Of a stretch of 64,000 nucleotides of DNA, positions 36,926 to 45,248 are shown piece after piece; position 1 is the stretch's first letter; each line of letters opens with the position of its first letter. Location of the stretch: assembly GCF_000218895.1 (NCBI RefSeq), contig NC_015703.1, forward strand, positions 3,609,001 through 3,673,000, given 5' to 3'. The stretch is from Runella slithyformis DSM 19594. GTDB lineage: Bacteria > Bacteroidota > Bacteroidia > Cytophagales > Spirosomataceae. The notes beneath the pieces were generated by a model. It saw only the letters and a list, made by a program, of their open reading frames with translations, was not told the origin of the DNA and ran no database searches. Made by a program: the position numbers and the translations under genes.

Positions 36926-37783
36926 ATGAGTACGTTGTCTCCAATCAAATCGGCCTCAAGAAAAGCAATCATTGATCTTGAAGATGGTTTAAAGGTGGAA
37001 ATTATTTTTCTAAAAGGGAAGTTATATCCAATGGAGGAAAGTACAGCGGGGTTTTGTTTGTGGGAATCATCAAAGGTCGCCTGTTTTTATGACATAGAAA
37101 AAAAAGTAGTTGTAAAAAATCATTTTGTATCATACAATAATGAACTGTTTAAGGTCGAATGCGGAAAGAAGTCGAGGAAAACAATCTTGATGAAAATACT
37201 ATTTTCTGATGACTGGCTGAGAAAAAACAAAATTTATACTGTTGTTTTTGAATCAAAGCATATTTCACTTGCGGATTCTTTTCCGTTGTTTTTTCAAACG
37301 GTCAGTCGTAATATATATAAGTTGCTGCATACCACTGATTTTGAAAGCATAAAACACAGCCTATCCATAAAGTCTTACCTTTTCAATCATATAAATTCGA
37401 TTGTAGAAATCTTAAATAATCCAAAGTATCTGAATGGGGATGAGATTAAAATAAAGTGGGTGATTGACAACTTCTTTAAGCCATTTGAGTCTGTAATGCC
37501 TACTATACCTGACATTGCAGATAAATTATCAATGAGTGAAAGCAAATTCAAGCGTATTTTTAAAAGAAAGATCGGAGTCTCTTTTTATCATTTTTACCTC
37601 AGGAAAAGCATGGAGCAGGCCGAACATTGGCTTCTTTACGAAAATTTGAGTGTTAAGGATATCTCGTATAATCTAGGGTACAGTCAGCCTGTGAGTTTTA
37701 TTAATCAATTTAAAAAAACCTTTGGGTATCCCCCCCTTCAGTACAAAACAAAAAGATGCGGATTGCCTGCCTTTAATAATTAG
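36926..37783 (+). CDS. AraC-family transcriptional regulator
   Basis: A 285-residue DNA-binding regulator. The ATG at 36926 is preferred over a TTG six bases upstream. The N-terminal two thirds is a variable sensory domain with no recognised ligand motif. The C-terminal 100 residues form the AraC/XylS double helix-turn-helix: IPDIADKLSMSESKFKRIFK with KIGVSFYHFYLRKSMEQA, then LSVKDISYNLGYSQPVSFIN with QFKKTFGYPPLQYK. It is a close paralogue of the broken gene 650 bases upstream, sharing the domain arrangement and many residues. Targets are unknown; neighbouring genes of the AT-rich island are the first candidates. Confidence 0.9.
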   Translation: MSTLSPIKSASRKAIIDLEDGLKVEIIFLKGKLYPMEESTAGFCLWESSKVACFYDIEKKVVVKNHFVSYNNELFKVECGKKSRKTILMKILFSDDWLRKNKIYTVVFESKHISLADSFPLFFQTVSRNIYKLLHTTDFESIKHSLSIKSYLFNHINSIVEILNNPKYLNGDEIKIKWVIDNFFKPFESVMPTIPDIADKLSMSESKFKRIFKRKIGVSFYHFYLRKSMEQAEHWLLYENLSVKDISYNLGYSQPVSFINQFKKTFGYPPLQYKTKRCGLPAFNN

Positions 37784-38112
37784 AGTAATGGTTAAAAAGT
37801 CAGCAAAATTCCCATAATATGCTTAGTATAAATACTCAATTGGCTTCTATTGTAGCTTCATAAAGGGGACGTAGTACATATAGCACTTTGAGAATTACAA
37901 CGGCATCGTGTAAGTGCTGCTCCAAATGTAAAGATCAATACACGCACCAAATGCTGAGTTTATACTGCAAGATTACGGATTATAATGGTTGCTCATTCAA
38001 ATAGACGGCAGAGAAACAAGCGCATCAGTAAAATGTACTTAGAAATCTTTTCTCCGCCATTTTTTACGTACAGGGATGAAGTAATGAATACATTCATCAA
38101 TTTTTGTTATTT
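37784..38112. other. Intergenic region, nothing recognised
   Basis: These 329 AT-rich bases separate the AraC gene from the REC-kinase gene. No repeat, terminator-like hairpin or consensus promoter was found. Confidence 0.4.
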
Positions 38113-39237
38113 ATGAACGAATTTTTAAATGCTAAAATTTTAGTCATCGAAGACGAAGAATCGATTCGAGAAAATATTATTGAAATGTTATCTATTTGTG
38201 GGTATCAAATGAGCTCTGCAAAAGATGGAATGGAGGGTATTTCTCAAATTATGTTGATTCAGCCCGACTTAATCTTGTGTGATATAATGATGCCTAAAAT
38301 GGATGGATATAAAGTATTGCAGACACTGCGAAATTCAGCTACGCACGCAAATATTCCCTTTATTTTTCTCACGTCTTTGTCAGAAACAGCAAAAATCCGT
38401 AAAGGGATGATGACCGGGGCGGATGATTATATAACAAAACCATTTAAGTTTCCTGATATTATTGCAGCAGTTGAGAATCGCCTTAGTCGCGAACGAAAAC
38501 GTAAAGAGGAACTAAGTGATTTGATATTGCAATATCGGCGTAATTCTCATAAAATATCTTCACACGAATACAACACTCCCTTTGGCAGTATTTTGGGTTT
38601 TTTATATTTGCTCAAAGAAAATATTTCGGAATTTAACGAAGAGGAAACGCTTTCAATGCTTGAAATGATGATCGTTTCATGCAGGCGGTTAAAAAATACG
38701 CTTGATAACTCACACTTGTATTCTCTGCTCACTCAGCTTGACCCCAAAGATACCATGTACCGCCAGTATACAGAAGGGCACTTTTCTGTTTGTGACGAAT
38801 GGATCAGTGAGATTTGTCAGACCGTAGGTCATGAAAGTAAGATTAACTTAGACCTTTCCGTTTCGTTTAATATTACTATCCAAAATGCAGAACTGTCAAT
38901 AGCGGAAGCTAATTTCCGTAAGGTGGTGATGGAGTTGGTAGACAATGCCATAAAGTTTTCAAACGGTACAAGCCCTGTTCATTTAGTTGGCCTAATGTTG
39001 AAAGATAAATACAGTTTGACGATAACTGACCGGGGAAGAGAATTTAAAGAGGACCACATTAAAGCCATCGCTCCTTATGTGCAGTTTGAAAGAGAGAAAT
39101 ATGAGCAACAGGGCTTGGGACTCGGTTTGTGGATTTCAAATAAACTACTCCAATTAAACAATGGCCGATTGACCGTTTCGAGTCTGGAGGGGTTTACCTC
39201 AGTGACGGTTGAAGTGCCCCTTGTCTATTTTCAGTAA
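38113..39237 (+). CDS. REC-histidine kinase
   Basis: A 374-residue cytoplasmic protein from the ATG at 38113 (MNEFLNAKILVIEDEESIRE). The receiver has the phospho-acceptor Asp in LILCDIMMPKMDGYK, and the Lys in DYITKPFKFPD. A short helix leads to a kinase core with an H-box of unusual form, SSHEYNTPFGSILGFLYLL. The HATPase part has an N-box ELVDNAIKFS and a G2 box QGLGLGLWISNK. The G1 box reads ITDRGREF, in which the second glycine is replaced, so activity may be altered. A REC-AraC regulator lies 116 bases downstream and is its likely partner. An in-frame TTG nine bases upstream is not used by preference. Confidence 0.88.
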   Translation: MNEFLNAKILVIEDEESIRENIIEMLSICGYQMSSAKDGMEGISQIMLIQPDLILCDIMMPKMDGYKVLQTLRNSATHANIPFIFLTSLSETAKIRKGMMTGADDYITKPFKFPDIIAAVENRLSRERKRKEELSDLILQYRRNSHKISSHEYNTPFGSILGFLYLLKENISEFNEEETLSMLEMMIVSCRRLKNTLDNSHLYSLLTQLDPKDTMYRQYTEGHFSVCDEWISEICQTVGHESKINLDLSVSFNITIQNAELSIAEANFRKVVMELVDNAIKFSNGTSPVHLVGLMLKDKYSLTITDRGREFKEDHIKAIAPYVQFEREKYEQQGLGLGLWISNKLLQLNNGRLTVSSLEGFTSVTVEVPLVYFQ

Positions 39238-39353
39238 AACATACTTTCAGATTTTGCAGGCTGCCAAATGACGGGGAGCGTCTTTAACGGTTACTTATTG
39301 GCTACTTTAGTGATTTTGATTTTGTACAGAACCTCACCATAAACAATAAGAAC

Positions 39354-40133
39354 ATGGCAAACATATTGCTTGTAGAAGATGATGCAGAGTTAAAAAAAAA
39401 TATAGTTGAGTATTTTGAAGGTTTCAATCATATTGTAAACTCTTCGTCCAATGGTATGGAGGCACTTGACGTTTTGGATAACTTTCTCCCGGATATTATT
39501 ATTTGTGATATCCTAATGCCAAAGATGAATGGTTTACAATTTTTGTCCGAAAAGAAGAAATACCCGCTGGTTTGTAATATACCGATCATATTTATTACTG
39601 CCAACTCTTCGGTTGACGGGAAGCTTGCCATGTTGGCGCAGGGGGCTATTGACTATATTTCCAAGCCGTTTGAACTCAAAGAAATTCGCTTGAAAGTTGA
39701 AAACTTGGTTTTGTTTGGAGGAAGCTTTAAACTGAAAGATAATTTAAGGGAGGCAACGCAGTTTTCTGAAAATATTATGTTTAAAATAATGTTTGAGAAG
39801 GTACTGCTCTCTTTGCCCGAAAACCCTGATATAACGATAGGGGATGTGGCCTATCAAATGAACATGAGTGTCTCAACGTTGCAAAGAGGTGTAAACCGTT
39901 ATTATAACAAAAATTTTACTGACTTAGTCAGAGAGCGTAAATTAAAAAGAGCCGCTGAGCTTTTATCCAAAACGGATAAGTCAATAAATGAAATATCGAT
40001 TATCTGTGGATTTAATACACTCTCGTACTTTTCCAAAACATTTAAAGGATATTTTAGAATATCTCCCAAGAAGTATAGAGTTGAAAAGTATAAAGAAGGA
40101 CAAAGACCCGGTGACAGAAACTTCTCCGCCTGA
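39354..40133 (+). CDS. Response regulator with AraC-type DNA-binding domain
   Basis: A 259-residue regulator. The receiver starts MANILLVEDDAELKKNI, with the phospho-acceptor Asp in IIICDILMPKMNGLQF, the Thr in IFITANSS and the Lys in DYISKPFELKE. The C-terminal AraC domain has ITIGDVAYQMNMSVSTLQRG and INEISIICGFNTLSYFSKTF with GYFRISPKKYR. This REC-AraC layout is the output half of hybrid systems in Bacteroidota, here separate from its kinase. It probably receives phosphate from the REC-kinase just upstream and controls genes nearby. All key receiver residues are present. Confidence 0.92.
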   Translation: MANILLVEDDAELKKNIVEYFEGFNHIVNSSSNGMEALDVLDNFLPDIIICDILMPKMNGLQFLSEKKKYPLVCNIPIIFITANSSVDGKLAMLAQGAIDYISKPFELKEIRLKVENLVLFGGSFKLKDNLREATQFSENIMFKIMFEKVLLSLPENPDITIGDVAYQMNMSVSTLQRGVNRYYNKNFTDLVRERKLKRAAELLSKTDKSINEISIICGFNTLSYFSKTFKGYFRISPKKYRVEKYKEGQRPGDRNFSA

Positions 40134-40570
40134 TGCTGTGCTGACTTTTCAATTCGTTGGCCCTATCTCTCTTACTGCCGCTTCTTCATAATGATATTTC
40201 ACTATAGATAGGGTATCTTTCGGTTTAGTTAAAAAAAATGACCCTTGATTGAAAATGCATTTCATGACATTTGCGAACCGGACAGCTGCTGAATGTACAT
40301 TACTGTAATGCTTATCATCTGTAAGCGGTACAATTTATTACTATATGAAGGTTGAAAGTGACTTTTATCATTTGAAAAAAAAAATTCATATATAAATTCA
40401 GCTTTTGAACGAGATGGCCGCAGCCTGTACTCCGACCTGTATTTATTCTTGGCTCATTTATCAAAAATGATTTTTTCGTTGAATTAAAACGGTGAAAAGA
40501 GAATCAGTTATCAGCAAGGTGTTTAAAAGCGATTGCCATTAGTGTAATCATTAATTTAAAGAGATAATAT
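40134..40570. other. Intergenic region, nothing recognised
   Basis: These 437 AT-rich bases follow the REC-AraC gene. No coding frame, long inverted repeat or consensus promoter was found. Confidence 0.4.
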
Positions 40571-41356
40571 ATGAAGATTGCCCTTTTGACACTCTATTTG
40601 GTAGTTTTTGCGTTTGTAAGTGCCCATGCCCAGAGGAACAGTATTTTATGGACTTCTTCAACAGGCAAACTCCTGCACAATGAAAATGTGCTTTTGAAGC
40701 AAAAGGTAGATGAATTGAATAACAACAGAAAAATCCTGAAAAAGAAAAATGCCGCTTTGTATAGAGAAAGAAAAATGCTGATCGCTAAGATTCTTTTGTT
40801 GAAGCAGGATAGTGTAAATCTACACCTTGATTTAGAGAAAACCGGCCAGGAAAAAAGTCGTTTGGCAGGTCAGTATAAAGCAGACATGCAGCGACTTCAA
40901 ACGAAAGTAGCTCAATTGAATGATTCATTGAAACGGTATATTAATTTGGAGTCCGAAATAAATACTATCAAAACAGTAATTTCTGACCTTGATCTTGCGA
41001 TGCGTACCTATGGCATATCTCAAAATATCCTTGTGCCAAAAGTTAAAAACTTTATTAATTCCAACCGATCAAATTATAATTTTATCGATGGTACGGCCAA
41101 TAAAGTTTGGGCCCAGGAATCAATTGAACAGGTGATACCACGAAGGCTGATAGGTCAAAAGAAAGTACATACAAAAGTTAACTACACGCTTATTTTCAGG
41201 ATTCATCCACTTGATCCATTCAAAACACTTATGGACGTCAGGGTAGAATCCATGAAGGAAAATGACAATGATTCGGATATGCAATCCAACCAAATGACCA
41301 AGTTGCAGAATAGACTTTTAAAGGATATTGATACATTGCTGAGGGATTACCCATAG
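40571..41356 (+). CDS. Secreted coiled-coil protein of unknown function
   Basis: A 261-residue protein not recognised as a known family. A signal peptide (residues 1-20, LLTLYLVVFAFVSAHAQ) is followed by a long coiled coil (about 35-140) rich in Leu, Lys, Glu and Gln, including KQKVDELNNNRKILKKKNAA and AQLNDSLKRYINLESEINTI. The last 100 residues look globular and beta-rich (VHTKVNYTLIFRIHPLDPF). Cleavage after AHAQ suggests export to the periplasm. It lies between the REC-AraC regulator and a multi-PAS kinase and might be a target of the former. Nothing in the sequence gives a biochemical role. Confidence 0.75.
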   Translation: MKIALLTLYLVVFAFVSAHAQRNSILWTSSTGKLLHNENVLLKQKVDELNNNRKILKKKNAALYRERKMLIAKILLLKQDSVNLHLDLEKTGQEKSRLAGQYKADMQRLQTKVAQLNDSLKRYINLESEINTIKTVISDLDLAMRTYGISQNILVPKVKNFINSNRSNYNFIDGTANKVWAQESIEQVIPRRLIGQKKVHTKVNYTLIFRIHPLDPFKTLMDVRVESMKENDNDSDMQSNQMTKLQNRLLKDIDTLLRDYP

Positions 41357-41927
41357 TTGGCAGAGCGCTGACGTATGTCGAAGTGAGTGATAAAGCAGTA
41401 TCATGAAAAAAATGTAACGGGTTTTAATTTTAGTTGCATCAGTCGACAGTCTCAATGCATTGAGACTGCCCGAATAATTATGTACTGACCATAGGATACA
41501 CTTTTGACATGATCATTTTCAGGTATATGTGCCCCCGGTGCAGATGGCACTCATTGGATAAGGTAAGTTCTTTAGCCTTTTACAAAATACTGGTTTTTTT
41601 CTTCCGATCAAGGTTTATAAATGCAGGTTGTGTGGGAGAATAATCCTTAAAATACCTCTATAGGTTTTATATACACCATAAAACTATAAAATAAATATAT
41701 AATTTTATGAATTTAGGTTGGCTATATATATCATTAAATTATATAATATATTTGCTGTTCGTCTATTTTTAATGAGATTCATGCCTTTAAAATACGTGTT
41801 GGTTAAATTATATACCATATTCACTTAGTGTGTATCCAAAAACGCCTCTCATTGGGTTAATATCCTGACCTTTGTTGGATAATTAGCGTTCCTATTCTAT
41901 TTGCCCACTTTAAAAAAATAAGCTTTA
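41357..41927. other. AT-rich spacer with a perfect palindrome and a -7 box
   Basis: These 571 bases hold no gene. A perfect 22-base palindrome lies at 41447-41468, listed separately. TATATTTG at 41747-41754 is a perfect Bacteroidota -7 box about 175 bases before the next gene; the nearest upstream TTG (41718-41720) is 26 bases away, longer than usual. The rest is strongly AT-rich. Confidence 0.4.
41447..41468. repeat. Perfect 22-base palindrome
   Basis: CAGTCTCAATG is followed directly by its reverse complement CATTGAGACTG, with no loop. It lies 91 bases after the coiled-coil gene. With no T-run it is less likely a terminator than a protein-binding site or a cruciform-forming structure. Confidence 0.7.
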
Positions 41928-44900
41928 ATGACAAACTCTCTTGACGCTCTTCATAAGGGAAAGCACCACGTTAGTATTTATATGTGTCGGCCCATAGTCA
42001 ATGATTATCAGCAACTTAAAGATTTATATATTCATTGGCAAAATCCAAAAAGTGCTCATTCGAAACAATTCCCCTTTGTAAAGCCGGGTGCTTATTTGTC
42101 AGAGTTGGCCGGTGCGGGTATTGCATTGCCTAATCATTTTTGGGATACTTTACATAACGATGGGATAGCAGAAGAAGAGTTTCAATGGGCTGACTACCGT
42201 ATTCACCTGCTTGTTTTTGCAACCGACAAAGAGTACGCAGTAACTTTGTCGGTTAAGCCCCTGTGTCATTATGTAGCAGAAAAGGAAAAGATTGCCCTCC
42301 GAAATGCACTTTTCCAATATGCGGGCCTCGGAATAGCCCTTACCGATCGCGAAGGGATCATTAAATCCGTAAACCCGGCCTTGGAAAATATGACAGGATA
42401 CGTGGCTGAGGAGCTCATTGATAAGGAATCACCGGCCTTCCTGCGTGTACCGTCTATTCTAAAAAAACAGATTGAGGAGCTTTTGCCGGAGCAGCCCGCA
42501 GATATGCAAGACCCGGATACGGTAGTAATGACCTATTTGAATTCGCATTCAATGCTCCAACGCGAAAATACCCTTTTAACAAAAAACCGCCGATACCTTC
42601 CTGTTTTATCAACGACCACCAAACTCTACGACGACGAGAATAATTTTTTTGGCTTTGTAGATTTTGTAGCCGACATATCTGAATTTAAGAAAATTCAGAG
42701 AGAGCTTTTTCTGGCTAACCAACGTCTTAAGCTGGCCACAAAAGCCGGCAATATCGGTATTTGGGAATACAACGGGCTTACCAATGAATTTATTTGGGAT
42801 GAAGAGACCTATCGAATCCACGGCATACCGCCCGGTACTGCAGTGACTTTTGAGGACTTTTTAAAACTGATTCACCCCGAGGATCAGGAGTACTTTTACT
42901 CGCGGATGGGAATTCAGGAATTTGACAGCAAACCTATCCGAATCATTCGCCCGGACGGCGCAGTGAAGTATGTTAAAAGCCAAGGAATAAAATTGCCGGG
43001 TCGGAATGGTATGGATATGCATACGATAGGGATCGTGTTGGATGTAACTGATAACATATTATCGCAGATCACCCTTTCTGATAGTGAAAAAAGATACCGT
43101 TTTCTGGTTGAAAATCTAAAGGAAGTGGTGTTTCAAACCGATCTTCAGGGCCGTTGGACTTATCTTAATCAATCCTGGGTCGAAATCACGGGTTTTGACA
43201 TCTCTTCCTCAATGGGTATAACCTGCCTCGAATTTGTTCATCCCGATGACCGTGAACGAAACCTGGAGCTTATTACGGGATTAGTCCATCAAAAGAAAGA
43301 GTATTGCCGGAATGAAGTAAGGTATATGCACAAAGACGGCAGCCATCGTTGGATTGAAATATTTGCCAAACTGACCTACGATGAAACCGGCCGGCCTACC
43401 GGTACCATCGGTACTCTCTACGACATCAGCGAACGCAAACAGATGGAGATGGAATTGACAAAAAGCGAACAGCGCTTCAAAGCCATCTTCAACTCCTCGT
43501 TTCAGTTTATTGGATTGCTCACCCCGGAGGGTACGGTCCTGGAAGCCAACCAAAGAGCGTTGGATGCGGCAGGTCTTCGGGCCGATGAGGTCGTTGGAAA
43601 ACCCTTTTGGGAGACCCCGTGGTGGGGGCTTTGTCCTTTAACAAGACAAAGGCTCCGAGAGTCAATTCAATCGGCCGCTCAGGGAGCTTCCATTCACTAT
43701 GAAACGGATATTTGGACAAAAGATAACGACATAAGGACCCTTGATTTTTCCATTACCCCCCTGTTTGATCACGATGGAAAAGTGATCTCATTGTTGCCCG
43801 AAGGGCATGATATTACGGAAATAAAGCGTACGCGGGCGGCATTGATGGAGAGTGAGCAGCGCTTCAGAGAGATTGCCGACAATGTAGATGAGATTTTTTG
43901 GATTCGTAATGCTGTTGTACCCAAATTTATTTATATCAACGCTACGTATGAACGACTCACGGGGAAAAGCCGGCAGAGTCTTTACGACGATCCATTGTCA
44001 TTTTTGGAATTTATCCATCCGGACGATCAGCCCGAATTACTGAGCCTTTTCAATTCGTCTCCTGATGATAACGCTATAATTGAGGTCAGAGGGATTGATA
44101 AAGAGGGCATAACACGATGGCTGTCCATTCGAATCTTTGTCATTAAAGATGGACACGGAGTGATACAGCGACGGATCGGTATTGCCAGTAATATTACCCA
44201 TCAAAAAGAAAAAGAATTGCTGCTGACCGAAACATTGGAAAAAGAAAAAGAATTAAATCACCTCAAATCACAATTTGTAGCATTTGTCTCTCACGAGTTC
44301 AGAACTCCCCTGGCTACTATCAAATCAAGCACTGAGTTAATCGAGCATTATCTGTTTAACTCTTCCGAAACCGGGTTGGATCCTGAACTGGCTGCCCGAA
44401 TCAAGCGCCATACCTCAACCATTCAAACGAAGATTGATTTCTTCGATGAGCTCCTGACCGATACCCTCACGATAAATCAAATAGAATCCGGTAAAATTTC
44501 ATACATCCCGCAGCCTTCTGATCTGATAGCATTTATGCAAACAATCATCCTGGATTTCTTCAGTGATCGCCCCGATGGGAGAAAAGCTGAATTTGAAGTG
44601 ACAGGACATCCGGAAACAGTTTCCATTGATGAAAAATTAATCAACCGCGTGCTGATCAACTTACTTTCCAACGCCTTCAAGTTTTCTGTAACCAATCCCA
44701 AAGTAAGGCTGTGTTTTGAAGAAAAAGAAGTAAAAATTAAAGTGATTGACAAAGGGATCGGTATTCCGGAAGAAGACCTGTCAAAACTTTTCACTACTTT
44801 TTTCAGGGCCGGTAATGTAGGAAAGATAGCCGGTACGGGCCTTGGACTGCAGATCTCAAAACAGCTTGTTGAATTGCACGGAGGAACAATTGTCGTCAAC

Positions 44901-44951
44901 AGCCGTCAGGGGGAAGGTACTGAAATGATCATCACCCTTCCAAAGCACTGA
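41928..44951 (+). CDS. Multi-PAS sensor histidine kinase
   Basis: A 1007-residue kinase without membrane helices. The first 115 residues (SIYMCRPIVNDYQQLKDLYI and onward) match nothing recognised. Five PAS domains follow: about 130-240 (YAGLGIALTDREGIIKSVNP), 265-375 (AGNIGIWEYNG), 385-505 (VVFQTDLQGRWTYLNQSW), 515-635 (FIGLLTPEGTVLEANQRALD) and 645-760 (DEIFWIRNAVVPKFIYINAT). HisKA has FVAFVSHEFRTPLATIKSST, and HATPase has NLLSNAFKFSVTN, VIDKGIGIPEEDL and GTGLGLQISKQ. It probably senses cytoplasmic small molecules, redox state or light through its PAS domains. No receiver or partner gene is adjacent. Confidence 0.92.
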   Translation: MTNSLDALHKGKHHVSIYMCRPIVNDYQQLKDLYIHWQNPKSAHSKQFPFVKPGAYLSELAGAGIALPNHFWDTLHNDGIAEEEFQWADYRIHLLVFATDKEYAVTLSVKPLCHYVAEKEKIALRNALFQYAGLGIALTDREGIIKSVNPALENMTGYVAEELIDKESPAFLRVPSILKKQIEELLPEQPADMQDPDTVVMTYLNSHSMLQRENTLLTKNRRYLPVLSTTTKLYDDENNFFGFVDFVADISEFKKIQRELFLANQRLKLATKAGNIGIWEYNGLTNEFIWDEETYRIHGIPPGTAVTFEDFLKLIHPEDQEYFYSRMGIQEFDSKPIRIIRPDGAVKYVKSQGIKLPGRNGMDMHTIGIVLDVTDNILSQITLSDSEKRYRFLVENLKEVVFQTDLQGRWTYLNQSWVEITGFDISSSMGITCLEFVHPDDRERNLELITGLVHQKKEYCRNEVRYMHKDGSHRWIEIFAKLTYDETGRPTGTIGTLYDISERKQMEMELTKSEQRFKAIFNSSFQFIGLLTPEGTVLEANQRALDAAGLRADEVVGKPFWETPWWGLCPLTRQRLRESIQSAAQGASIHYETDIWTKDNDIRTLDFSITPLFDHDGKVISLLPEGHDITEIKRTRAALMESEQRFREIADNVDEIFWIRNAVVPKFIYINATYERLTGKSRQSLYDDPLSFLEFIHPDDQPELLSLFNSSPDDNAIIEVRGIDKEGITRWLSIRIFVIKDGHGVIQRRIGIASNITHQKEKELLLTETLEKEKELNHLKSQFVAFVSHEFRTPLATIKSSTELIEHYLFNSSETGLDPELAARIKRHTSTIQTKIDFFDELLTDTLTINQIESGKISYIPQPSDLIAFMQTIILDFFSDRPDGRKAEFEVTGHPETVSIDEKLINRVLINLLSNAFKFSVTNPKVRLCFEEKEVKIKVIDKGIGIPEEDLSKLFTTFFRAGNVGKIAGTGLGLQISKQLVELHGGTIVVNSRQGEGTEMIITLPKH

Positions 44952-45093
44952 ATTTCGTGATTCTTTATCGTTATGTACCGGTTATCTTGCAGGCTTACAG
45001 ATAAGTAGATGTTGCTTTTTTGGTAAATACGGAAGAAGTAAAAGGGAGGCCGGCAACAAAATGTTTCGATACCGATCTGGCCTTAAGTAACCC

Positions 45094-45130
45094 TCACTAA
45101 ATCTCCCCCGGTTAGGGGAGACTTTAGTGA
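45094..45130. repeat. Long hairpin-forming inverted repeat
   Basis: TCACTAAATCTCCCC at 45094-45108 pairs with GGGGAGACTTTAGTGA at 45115-45130, apart from one bulged base. It lies between the kinase gene and the terminator at 45192. It may be a separate intergenic palindromic repeat. Confidence 0.6.
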
Positions 45131-45191
45131 ACTGCTATTCAAATGTTAACATACTTGAAAATTTTTGCTTGACTGCTTAAATGGTATTTGA

Positions 45192-45240
45192 GGCAACGTT
45201 CATCGCTTACGAAAGTCAGGCATGAACGTTGCCTTTTTTA
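45192..45240 (+). terminator. Rho-independent terminator after the multi-PAS kinase
   Basis: A perfect 12-bp stem, GGCAACGTTCAT at 45192-45203 and ATGAACGTTGCC at 45222-45233, is followed by TTTTTTATT on the plus strand. It lies just before the convergent protease stop. It is 240 bases beyond the kinase stop, so it probably ends that transcript after the hairpin at 45094. Confidence 0.8.
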
Positions 45241-45248
45241 TTATGCTG

